Source of the DNA: Tricholoma matsutake
Lineage: Eukaryota > Basidiomycota > Agaricomycetes > Agaricales > Tricholomataceae
Direction: 5' to 3'
NCBI GenBank assembly: GCA_026075535.2
Contig: AP026549.1
Location: 9,548,001 to 9,612,000 of the forward strand
DNA length: 64,000 nucleotides
The notes beneath the pieces are model-generated. The model saw nothing but the letters and a program-made list of their open reading frames with translations, was not told where the DNA came from and did no database searches. Shown here one piece after another: positions 31,815 through 41,175 of this stretch; position 1 is the stretch's first letter; the number at the start of each line of letters is the position of its first letter. The position numbers and the translations under genes are program-made.

Positions 31815-34800
31815 ATGAGGGATAGACTTAGATCTACACCGCAGTTGCGCATATTTAGTCAGAATGTTAACCGTAATTGGGGCTACATGGACTCTTTACT
31901 GGCTGATCTTGTAGACGACTACGATCTGCTCTTCATTCAAGAGCCTCCTTGGCGATTAATAAGATACGCCCCTTCTGCCCACAACAGGGAAGGGGAAGAA
32001 GTCATAGGCGCGCCAATGAGCCCAAATTGGGGAACCTTAGTGCGCCCATCGGGTATAGACTCCCCCCCGCGCGTCGCTGTCTATTTCGCGAACAGCATCG
32101 CTAATCTAAGACCGGGTCTCAGACGAGATCTGATCGACGATCGTGACATTCTGCTGTTCTCACTGGGAATAGGGGAAGATGTCATGCTACTTGCTAACGT
32201 CTATTCGGACAGCCAACACTCGGCCATTACGCTCCTGTTCGAGAACGTCATGCTAATTCCTCGCCTACACTTCATGTGTGGCGACTTCAACGTGAGACAT
32301 GCCTCCTGGGACCCCCAGGGGCCTGAACACTCTATTCACGCCGACCACTTAGTGGAAACGGCTACGGCACTAGGCCTGACCAGAGCCCTACCAGTAGTGG
32401 AGGGCCCTACCCACTTTCCCCCCCAACAGGGCCTTCACCCCACGGTGATCGACCTGATGTTCGTACCTACAGATCTTAGATTTGTATTGTACTGTGAGAT
32501 CGTACCTGAAGCCAGGGGAACGTCTGACCACGCCCCCCTGACGCTATTACTACCTGGCCCGGGATCTTTGGTTCCGGTTACCAAGTGGTCCATCAAAAAA
32601 GGATCCGAGGAGGAAGCATCATACCGAGATGCTGTCTCCTCCGCTTTAGCTCCGTGGCTAGATTGGCACGGAAATACTTCGGCAGAGATCGATGATGTCG
32701 TTTCGGCGATATCAACGATCTTAAACAAGGCATGGGAAAACCATGCCAAGGAATCTCGCCTCGGCAAGTCGTCCAAAGGCTGGTGGACAGACGAATGCAG
32801 CGGTGCCTTAGACGCTTACAGAGCCTCTCGAGACGAGGGGGACTGGAAGCTTTATAGGAAAGTCATGCGACACGCAAAGCGCGACTTCTTCGACGACCGT
32901 ATCCAGGAAGTGGCTACGACGAACAGACGACCCTGGGATTTGATGTCCTGGACGCGTCAACGCAACCTCCCGTCATACGAGGCAATCTCCTACCGGGGAG
33001 AACCTTGTAATGATCTGGACTCTCTTTGGGCTGCCCTGGACGGGTCCTATAACGCCGCCTCGGATCGAGTAGTCGATCTGAGTATTCTCGATGGACTCGA
33101 CCCTGTGCCTGAAAGGGCCTGGATCCCGTTCTCTGTCACGGAAATGAAAGAAGCGCTAAACGCGTGCTCTTCCCGTTCCGCTCCAGGTCCCGATCATGTT
33201 ACGTGGTCGCACCTAAAACACTGGTGTAGTAACCCAGAAGTGGCAGGGCTCATCACCCGCATTGCTGAGGCGTGCATCACCGCTGGCCACTGGCCAGATC
33301 ACTTTAAGGAGTCCCTGTCAGTCATTATCCCGAAACCAGGGAAACCTAACTACTCTACCCCTAAGTCGTTCAGGCCTATTGTGCTTTTGAACACTCTGGG
33401 CAAATTAGTCGAAAAGATGTTGTCCAGGCGACTTCAGTTCGACGGTGTCGCACACGAGGCCTTCGAACAAAACCAGTTTGGAGGCGTCGCCCAGCGTTCC
33501 ACTGAGGATGCAGGTATCTACCTTACCCACCTGGTCAGAGCAGGATGGGCCAAGGGACTCAAGACGAGCGTTGTCGCTTTCGACATCGCTCAATTCTTCC
33601 CCTCCTTGAACCACCAAGTTCTGTTGGAGATCATCTCTCGGTCGGGGTTCCCTGCGCAAGTAGTGAACTTCTTCCGTTCATACCTTGTCGGTCGCAAAAC
33701 GACCTACAAATGGAACGCTTTCTCGTCTGGCTCCTTTGCAGCCGACGTGGGAGTGGGTCAAGGGTCTGCCTTGTCCCCTGTCTTGTCAGCGTTGTACTTA
33801 ACGCCTATTATGAAGCTCTTCAGAAGAAGCGAGATCGGCAGAGATGTCGATCTTATGTCTTATGTGGACGATGGCACCCTCATCGCCCGCTCTCCACAGC
33901 TGGAGGACAATCTCCCCCTACTCAAAAAAGCGTATGGCTGGATATTCCAGGCGTTCACTTCTCTCGGTCTTGTCCTTGAACACGACAAGTCCGAAATATT
34001 TCATTTCTCAAGGGCGAGGAGATTCACTCCTCTACCCATTGATCTCGGATTCGCCCCTTACACGGGCAATACCCCTCTCAAGCCCAAGGTTACCTGGAGG
34101 TACCTTGGATTCTTTTTCGATCGCAAGCTCTCCTTTAAGGAGCACACGCGATTCTACTCCACCAAAGCCCTTACTACCGCAAGGGCGATGGGAATGCTCG
34201 GCAACTCTGTTAGAGGGCTAACCCCCATGCAGAAACGCCTATTGTACCGCTCGTGTGTTGTGCCCATCATGACATACGGACTGAGACTCTGGCACTTCAA
34301 AGGCGCTCGCGTCAAGGGTGTCATCAAGACATTGGCCCAGGTGCAGTCCATCGCTGCTCGCTGGATCCTTGGTGCATTCCGTACCACCCCTATTGGGGGG
34401 TTGGAGAGTATCGCAGGACTGCTGCCTATGCAGCTGTTACTGCATCGTCTGGTCGACAAGGGGGTATTCAGAACCCCCCTGCTGGCTCCATCACACCCCC
34501 TAAGAGCAATCTTAGGGCCTAATCACGTCGGTACGACCCACTCTCATGAGCTAGGACTCTGGGGAGGGAACGTGCTCGACACACTCAACCTGCAAGGCCC
34601 ATCTGTCGCTTCGGCCGCAGCCTTGGCCCTTGTACCAGGCGATGAGTTCGACCCCTTTGGGGAAGAAAACACACCTGGAAACAGAGTGAAGGACCTATTC
34701 CCCACTCGCTTTTCATCTCATCGCCTCACCTCCAAGGAGGAGGGAGCGAGGAACTCTTACAGGAGTGACCTCGATAAGGCCTGGGCTTCTGCCCTGGTCG

Positions 34801-35684
34801 AGGACGACACTCTCGTCGTTGCAGTGGACGCCTCAGTGCCCACAGATGCCAAATTTCAGGCTGTCGCCTGTGCTCTTGTCTTCGGACAGGGAGAACAGGT
34901 CGATCGCGTTGTCTCTGCTTCTGGGAGGAGAACCCCCCCGGAAGTCGAACTCTTTGCTCTCCAACTGGGCGTCTCTGCTGCTTGCAGCAGAGGATGCAAA
35001 AAGTTGGTGATATTCTCGGATTCTACTACGGGCATTGAGTCCCTAATTGATCCTAAACCACGCTCTGAGCAAATCTTTGCTCTGGACGCTTGTCGCTCCC
35101 TTCGCCCCTGGCTAGCTGGGGATGAGGAGAGAAACGTTACATTCTGGCATGTTCCCTCGAAATTCGAGTGGAACGTGCACAAGATGGCTCATGATGTTGC
35201 TACATCTACCAAGATCTCCGTGGGCAGACACCCGCGGACGTCTTTAGACTACCTTAGAAACCAGGTCGAGAAGGCCGTTTGTAAGGATTGGCACACTCGG
35301 TTCGCAGATCCTGCGTACCGCGGACGACACTTCTACCAACTCAAAGGAGTTGGGGGAAAACCAGTGGTACCCTCGACTCACAAAGGTGGGCCTTGGCTGA
35401 AAGCAATGGGGAGCAACACTACGTTGACCTCTCGTTCAACTCGTATGATCACTGGCCATGCTCCTATAGGGGAGTATCGCCAACGCTTATCCCTTGACGG
35501 GGAATACCAATGCTGGTGCCTTGGTCCTGACATACAAACTCGGGATCATCTGCTACGCGTCTGCCCCAAAGTGGATCGCAAAGAAACTCGTGCAAGCCCT
35601 GACTCCGCCGAGGGCTTCACTGAATTTATGGACAATAACCCAGCACTAGGGTCGTTCAACTCACTTGCGTGGGATCCAGGATAG
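31815..35684 (+). CDS. ORF2 of element K: endonuclease / RT / RNase H, 1289 aa
   Basis: Intact replication enzyme. The APE endonuclease has Asn17, Glu43, Asp157/Asn159 and Ser237-Asp238-His239. RT motifs are SAPGPDH (455-461), SFRPIVLLNTLGKLVEK (518-534), Asp590 in FDIAQFFPSL, GVGQGSALSP (646-655) and YVDD (683-686). RNase H has the four acidic residues Asp1005, Glu1045, Asp1069 and Asp1127. The C-terminal Cys/His cluster is Cys1233, Cys1235, His1245 and Cys1250, as in other APE-type LINEs. All catalytic residues I can identify are kept. It probably nicks target DNA and primes cDNA from the 3' end, acting in cis on K RNA and in trans on satellite RNA. Confidence 0.96.
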   Translation: MRDRLRSTPQLRIFSQNVNRNWGYMDSLLADLVDDYDLLFIQEPPWRLIRYAPSAHNREGEEVIGAPMSPNWGTLVRPSGIDSPPRVAVYFANSIANLRPGLRRDLIDDRDILLFSLGIGEDVMLLANVYSDSQHSAITLLFENVMLIPRLHFMCGDFNVRHASWDPQGPEHSIHADHLVETATALGLTRALPVVEGPTHFPPQQGLHPTVIDLMFVPTDLRFVLYCEIVPEARGTSDHAPLTLLLPGPGSLVPVTKWSIKKGSEEEASYRDAVSSALAPWLDWHGNTSAEIDDVVSAISTILNKAWENHAKESRLGKSSKGWWTDECSGALDAYRASRDEGDWKLYRKVMRHAKRDFFDDRIQEVATTNRRPWDLMSWTRQRNLPSYEAISYRGEPCNDLDSLWAALDGSYNAASDRVVDLSILDGLDPVPERAWIPFSVTEMKEALNACSSRSAPGPDHVTWSHLKHWCSNPEVAGLITRIAEACITAGHWPDHFKESLSVIIPKPGKPNYSTPKSFRPIVLLNTLGKLVEKMLSRRLQFDGVAHEAFEQNQFGGVAQRSTEDAGIYLTHLVRAGWAKGLKTSVVAFDIAQFFPSLNHQVLLEIISRSGFPAQVVNFFRSYLVGRKTTYKWNAFSSGSFAADVGVGQGSALSPVLSALYLTPIMKLFRRSEIGRDVDLMSYVDDGTLIARSPQLEDNLPLLKKAYGWIFQAFTSLGLVLEHDKSEIFHFSRARRFTPLPIDLGFAPYTGNTPLKPKVTWRYLGFFFDRKLSFKEHTRFYSTKALTTARAMGMLGNSVRGLTPMQKRLLYRSCVVPIMTYGLRLWHFKGARVKGVIKTLAQVQSIAARWILGAFRTTPIGGLESIAGLLPMQLLLHRLVDKGVFRTPLLAPSHPLRAILGPNHVGTTHSHELGLWGGNVLDTLNLQGPSVASAAALALVPGDEFDPFGEENTPGNRVKDLFPTRFSSHRLTSKEEGARNSYRSDLDKAWASALVEDDTLVVAVDASVPTDAKFQAVACALVFGQGEQVDRVVSASGRRTPPEVELFALQLGVSAACSRGCKKLVIFSDSTTGIESLIDPKPRSEQIFALDACRSLRPWLAGDEERNVTFWHVPSKFEWNVHKMAHDVATSTKISVGRHPRTSLDYLRNQVEKAVCKDWHTRFADPAYRGRHFYQLKGVGGKPVVPSTHKGGPWLKAMGSNTTLTSRSTRMITGHAPIGEYRQRLSLDGEYQCWCLGPDIQTRDHLLRVCPKVDRKETRASPDSAEGFTEFMDNNPALGSFNSLAWDPG

Positions 35685-36225
35685 GTTGTGCGCGCAGGGC
35701 GTATGACCCCCGTCTGGTTCTAGCTAGTGTTATCGGTATTTCGGGGTGGCCGTAGGACACCAGGCGAGTCCGTTAACCCTCATAAAGGGGGCCCACCCGT
35801 GTTCAGGAGCGACTGTCAGGGAGGGGGGACACGAAACTAGATACTGGTTCGGGGAGGCGCCTGAGCGCTTTCAGATCCGTTGTCGGTTACGCGTTGCGAC
35901 GATTCTGGTCGACTACGCTTTCCTTTCCGAGCTGAGAGGCTCACGTCGGGGCGGCAATATCCCCTAAATCTTGCACTCATACCCGTAGGGATTCGGGGAA
36001 CACGACATCGTCAAGCTCGAGTTGTCGGTACGCCACCAGTGGCAAGTCCGTTTACTCGATAAAGGGAGCCCCCTTAGTGGCCTTTGCAGCTATCCAGGTG
36101 GTTGGTGCGAAGATCAGCAGGAGGAGGACTTGGGCTGGGCGTAGTGTACTTCGTTTGTATGTCTCTACCGCGGACTGCGATCGGGCGCCGCGTTATAAAC
36201 TTTTGACCCAAAAAAAAAAAAAAAA
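35685..36225 (+). other. 3'UTR and poly(A) tail of element K
   Basis: No gene. It holds two imperfect copies of a motif built as TCGGTA...GTCCGTT...ATAAAGGG (about 35733-35795 and 36025-36078). It ends with a hairpin CGCGG/CCGCG followed by GTTATAAACTTTTGACCC and 16-17 A. The last ~40 nt are nearly the same as the satellite 3' ends, so this is the likely recognition site for ORF2 protein. Equivalent 3'UTRs lie at 1614-2136, 9932-10455, 27353-27876, 40416-40939, 45119-45642, 51540-52060 and 62201-62725. Confidence 0.85.
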
Positions 36226-38222
36226 ATGATAGGCGTCAAGTATAACGCCGACAGGACAGGGGACAAGGCAGAGCCTTGTCCCACCCCCATGTCGGCTGCA
36301 AAAGAGCCAGACGAGAAAGCGTTCCATTTGTAAGTCGTTTTGCGACCGACGAGATAAGACCGAAAGAAGTTCACTACTTGCGCAGGGAACCCCGACCGAG
36401 AAATGATCTCCAGAAGAACCTGGTGGTTCAAGGAGGGGAAGAATTGAGCGATGTCGAAAGCGACAACACTCGTTTTAAGTCCTTTGGCCCATCCTGCTCT
36501 AACCAGGTGGGTAAGGTAGATTCCTGCATCCTCAGTGGAACGCTGGGCGACACCTCCGAACTGATTTTGCTCGAAGGCCTCGTGTGCGACACCGTCAAAT
36601 TGAAGTCTTCTGGACAACATTTTTTCGACTAATTTACCCAGAGTGTTCAGAAGTACGATGGGTCTGAACGACTTAGGGGTAGAGTAATTAGGTTTCCCTG
36701 GCTTCGGGATAATAACCGACAGGGACTCCTTGAAGTGATCTGGCCAGTGGCCAGCGGTGATGCACGCCTCGGCAATGCGGGTGATGAGCCCTGCCACTTC
36801 CGGGTTGCTACACCAGTGTTTTAGGTGCGACCACGTAACATGATCGGGGCCTGGAGCGGAACGGGAAGAGCACGCATTTAGCGCTTCTTTCATTTCCGTA
36901 ACGGAGAACGGGATCCAGGCCCTTTCAGGCACCGGATCAAGTTCATCAAGGAAGCTCAGATCGACTGCTCGATCTGAGGCCGCATTATAGGACCCATCAA
37001 GGGCAGCCCAGAGGGAGTCCAGATCATTACAAGGTTCTCCCTGATAAGAGATCGCCTCATATGACGGGAGGTTACGTTGCCGAGTCCAGGACATTAGATC
37101 CCAGGGTCGTCTATTCATCGTAGCCACTTCTTGGATACGGTCATCGAAGAAGTCACGCTTTGCATGTCGCATAACTTTCCTATAGAGCTTCCAGTCCCCC
37201 TCATCCCGAGAGGCTCTGTAAGCGTCTAGAGCACCACTGCACTCGTCAGTCCACCAGCCCTTGGACGACTTGCCGAGGCGAGATTCCTTGGCATGGTTTT
37301 CCCATGCCTTGTTTAAGATCGCTGATATCGCCGAAACGACGTCATCGATCTCTGCCGAAGTATTTCCGTGCCAGTTTAGCCACGGATTTAAAGCGGAGGA
37401 GACCGCATCCCGATAGGATGCTTCCTCCTCGGATCCTTTTTTGATGGACCACTTGGTGACCGGAACCAGAGATCCCGGGCCAGGCAGCACTAACGTCAAA
37501 GGAGCGTGGTCAGACGTTCCCCTGGCTTCAGGTACGATCTCGCAATACAGTACAAATCTAAGATCTGTAGGTACAAACATCAGGTCGATCACCGTGGGGT
37601 GAAGGCCCTGTTGGGGGGGGAAGTGGGTAGGGCCCTCCACTACTGGTAGGGCTCTAGTCAGGCCTAATGCCGTAGCCGTTTCCACTAAGTGGTCAGCGTG
37701 AATTGAGTGCTCAGGCCCCTGGGGATCCCAGGATGCGTGCCTCACGTTAAAGTCACCACACATGAAGTGTAGGCGTGGGATCGTCATGACATTCTCAAAG
37801 AGGAGCGTAATGGCAGAGTGTTGGCTATCTGAGTAGACGTTAGCGAGTAGCATGACGTCCTCCCCTATTCCCAGTGAGAAGAGGAGGATATCACGATTAT
37901 CGATCAGATCTCGTCTGAGACCTGGTCTTAGATTAGCGATGTTGTTCGCGAAGTAGACAATAACGCGTGGAGGGGAGTCAATACCCGATGGGCGCACTAA
38001 TGTTCCCCAATTTGGGCTCATCGGTGCGCCTATAACTTCTTCCCCCTCCCTGTTATGGGCAGAGGGGGCGTGTCTTATTAATCGCCACGGAGGCTCTTGG
38101 ATGAAAAGCAAGTCATAATCGTCTATAAGGTCTGCCAGTAACGAGTCCATGTACCCCCAATTGCGGTTAACATTCTGACTAAATATACGCAACTGCGGTG
38201 TAGATCTAAGTCTATTCCTCAT
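36226..38222 (-). pseudogene. ORF2 5' half of element J (endonuclease to RT GQGSALSP)
   Basis: Starts at the ORF2 ATG (38222, MRNRLRS) and is open through the endonuclease and RT fingers to SALYLTPI, where K interrupts. Together with 27877-29763 it makes one full-length ORF2 frame. The YVDD active site is on the other side of K. Reading into K's poly(A) gives a Phe-rich (TTT) tail. Confidence 0.93.
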
Positions 38223-38452
38223 TTACGTTCGGCCACCGCGTCCTGCGGGATGGTAAGCAGGAGGGGAACGAGAGTAACGTCTCGCACTCACCTCGTCGTA
38301 GCGAGCTTTGATCCAATCACGGTCAAAGCGATGCCGCCAGAAGTTGCACCGACGATCGTCGGATGCGTGATTTTTCCGGCAGTTTATACACCTAGCCGGG
38401 TGTGGACAGGCTGCCCCCTCTGGGGTAGCTGGGATGGGAGGGTTCGCCTTGG
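38223..38452 (-). pseudogene. ORF1 tail of element J
   Basis: The last ~76 codons of ORF1 (third zinc knuckle and basic tail), left by 5' truncation of J. The right end abuts the TSD copy at 38453. The terminal TAA abuts the ORF2 ATG at 38222. Confidence 0.88.
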
Positions 38453-40415
38453 CTCATCTGGCCCCTTTGCAGCCGATGTGGGAGTGGGTCAAGGCTCTGC
38501 TTTGTCCCCTGTCTTATCGGCGTTATACCTAACGCCCATCATGAAGCTCTTCAGAAGGAGCGAAATCGGCAGAGATGTCGATCTCATGTCATATGTGGAC
38601 GATGGCACTCTCATCGCCCGCTCTCCACAGCTGGAGGATAACCTCCCCTTGCTCAAAAAAGCGTACGGCTGGATATTCCAGGCGTTCACCTCCCTCGGAC
38701 TTGTCCTCGAACACGACAAGTCCGAAATATTTCATTTTTCAAGGGCGAGGAGTTTCACTCCCCTACCCATTGATCTTGGATTTGCCCCCTACATGGGCAA
38801 CACCCCTCTTAAGCCCAAGGTTACCTGGAGGTACCTCGGATTCTTCTTCGATCGCAAACTCTCCTTTAAGGAGCACACGCGATTCTACTCCACCAAAGCC
38901 CTTACTACCGCAAGGGCGATGGGAATGCTCGGCAATTCTGTCAGAGGGCTAACCCCCATGCAGAAACGCCTACTGTACCGCTCGTGTGTTGTGCCTATCA
39001 TGACATACGGACTCAGACTATGGCACTTCAAAGGCGCTCGCGTCAAAGGTGTCATCAAAACGTTGGCCCAGGTGCAGTCCATCGCTGCTCGCTGGATCCT
39101 CGGTGCATTCAGAACCACCCCAATTGGTGGACTGGAAAGTATCGCCGGACTGCTGCCCATGCAGCTGCTACTGCGTCGCTTGGTCGACAGGGGGGTATTC
39201 AGAACCCCTCTACTGGCCCCATCTCACCCCCTAAGAGCGGTCTTAGGGCCTAATCACGTCGGTACTACCCACTCTCATGAGCTAGGACTCTGGGGTGGGA
39301 ACGTGCTCGACACACTTAACCTGCAAGGGCCATCGGTCGCATCTGCGGCTGCGCTGGCCTTGGTACCAGGCGATGAGTTCGACCCCTTTGGGGAAGAAAA
39401 CACACCTGGAAACAGGGTGAAGGATATATTCCCCACTCGTTTCTCCTCTCATCGCCTCACCTCCAAGGAGGATGGAGCGAGGAATTCCTACAGGAGTGAC
39501 CTCGACAAGGCCTGGGCTTCTGCCCAGGTCGAGGGAGACACTCTCGTCGTTGCAGTGGACGCTTCGGTGCCCACAGATGCCAAATTTCAAGCTGTCGCCT
39601 GTGCTCTTGTCTTCGGACAGGGAGAACAGGTAGATCGCGTTGTCTCAGCGTCTGGGAGGAGAACCCCCCCAGAAGTCGAACTCTTTGCTCTCCAACTGGG
39701 CGTCTCCGCTGCTTGCAGCAGAGGATGCAAAAAGTTGGTGATATTTTCGGATTCTACTACGGGCATTGAGTCCCTAATCGATCCCAAACCACGCTCTGAG
39801 CAAATCTTTGCTCTGGACGCTTGTCGCTCCCTGCGTCCCTGGCTAGCTGGGGACGAGGGGAGGAACGTAACATTCTGGCACGTCCCCTCGAAATTCGAGT
39901 GGAACGTGCACAAGATGGCTCACGATGTAGCTACATCTACCAAGATCTCCGTGGGCAGACACCCGCGGACGTCTTTAGATTACCTTAGAAACCAAGTCGA
40001 AAAGGCCGTTTGTAAGGATTGGCACACTCGGTTCGCAGATCCTGCGTACCGCGGACGACACTTCTACCAACTCAAAGGAGTTGGAGGAAAACCAGTGGTA
40101 CCCTCGACTCACAAAGGTGGGCCTTGGCTGAAAGCAATGGGGAGCAACACTACGTTGACCTCTCGTTCAACTCGCATGATCACTGGCCATGCTCCTATAG
40201 GGGAGTATCGCCAACGCTTATCCCTCGACGGGGAATACCAATGCTGGTGCCTTGGTCCTGACATACAAACTCGGGATCATCTGCTACGCGTCTGCCCCAA
40301 AGTGGATCGCAAAGAAACTCGTGCAAGCCCTGACTCTGTCGAGGGCTTCACTGAATTTATGGACAATAACCCAGCACTAGGGTCGTTCAACTCACTCGCG
40401 TGGGATCCAGGATAG
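38453..40415 (+). pseudogene. ORF2 3' half of element I (RT active site, RNase H, C-terminus)
   Basis: Resumes the I ORF2 after J: GPFAADVGVGQGSALSP, YVDD, the thumb, RNase H with all four acidic residues, and the Cys/His cluster, to the stop at 40413-40415. It is open throughout. In this orientation it happens to be in frame with antisense sequence of the J ORF1 tail, giving a spurious longer frame from 38250. That extension is not real coding. Confidence 0.93.
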
Positions 40416-40954
40416 GTTGTGCGCGCAGGGCGTATGACCCCCGTCTGGTTCTAGCTAGTGTTATCGGTATGTCGGGGTGGCCGTAGGGCACCAGGCGAGT
40501 CCGTTAACCCTCATAAAGGGGGCCCACCCGTGTTCAGGAGCGACTGTCAGGGAGGGGGGACACGAAACTAGGTACCGGTTCGGGGAGGCGCCTGAGCGCT
40601 TCCAGATCCACTATCGGTTATGCGTTACGACGACTCCAGTCGACTACGCTTTCCTTTCCGAGCTGAGAGGCTCACGTCGGGGCGGCAGTTTCCCCTAAAT
40701 CTTGCACTCATACCCGTAGGGATTCGGGGACACGACATCGTCAAGCTCGGGTTGTCGGTACGCCACCACTGGCAAGTCCGTTTACTCGATAAAGGGGGCC
40801 CCCTTAGTGGTCGATGCAGCTATCCAGGTGGTTGGTGCGAAGATCAGCAGGAGGAGGACTTGGGCTGGGCGTAGTGTACTTCGTTTGTATGTCTCTACCG
40901 CGGACTGCGATCGGGCGCCGCGTTATAAACTTTTGACCCAAAAAAAAAAAAAAA

Positions 40955-41175
40955 AAACTAGTTGAGAAGATGCTGTCCAGACGGCTTCAATTCGACGGTG
41001 TAGCACACGAAGCCTTCGAACAGAACCAGTTCGGAGGCGTCGCCCAGCGTTCCACTGAGGATGCAGGAATCTACCTTACCCACCTGATCAGAGCAGGATG
41101 GGCTAAGGGTCTCAAGACGAGTGTTGTCGCTTTCGACATCGCTCAGTTCTTCCCCTCCTTGAACCACCAGGTTCT
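40955..41175 (+). pseudogene. ORF2 piece of element G between I and L
   Basis: Short middle piece of the G RT domain, from KLVEKMLSRRL to PSLNHQVL, including FDIAQFFPSL. It starts with the TSD copy of I (40955-40966) and ends with the target of L (AACCACCAGGTTCT, 41162-41175, recurring at 43043-43056). Confidence 0.92.

Larger units (their letters stand above)
29764..36225 (+). mobile_element. Element K: complete, undisrupted LINE, youngest layer of the nest
   Basis: 6462 bp with the 5' terminus CGTCGCTTCTTG at 29764, a 128-nt 5'UTR, ORF1 29892-31814, ORF2 31815-35684, a 3'UTR of about 525 nt and poly(A) at 36210-36226. The perfect 14-bp TSD ATGATAGGCGTCAA is at 29750-29763 and 36226-36239. 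No insertion, stop or frameshift is seen in either ORF. It is the only copy in the window that is both full length and uninterrupted, and the eighth level of nesting. It is the best candidate for a currently active source element. Confidence 0.95.
27336..38452 (-). mobile_element. Element J: 5'-truncated LINE inserted in I, host of K
   Basis: The poly(T) is 27336-27352 and the 3'UTR 27353-27876. ORF2 is split into 27877-29763 and 36226-38222, with the ORF1 tail at 38223-38452. The element is truncated within ORF1 at the ANPPIPATPEG segment. The TSD CTCATCTGGCCCC(TTT) is at 27323-27335 and 38453-38465. The ORF2 halves with one TSD copy removed add to 1887+1983 = 3870 nt, so K was what broke it. 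Confidence 0.94.
23364..40957 (+). mobile_element. Element I: full-length LINE inserted in G, host of J
   Basis: The 5' terminus is at 23364/23365, the 5'UTR runs to 23492 and ORF1 is 23493-25415. ORF2 is 25416-27335 plus 38453-40415, the 3'UTR is 40416-40939 and poly(A) is 40940-40957. The TSD AAACTAGTTGAG(A) is at 23352-23363 and 40955-40966. The ORF2 halves, with one TSD copy removed, add to 1920+1950 = 3870 nt, so the element was full length before J arrived. The 3'UTR has no gene and carries two degenerate copies of a motif around CATAAAGGGGGCCC. Confidence 0.94.

Noticed and set aside
38250..40415. A 721-aa protein starting at 38250
   Set aside because: The first ~68 codons are antisense of the J ORF1 tail joined by chance to the I ORF2. 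The real gene starts at 25416.
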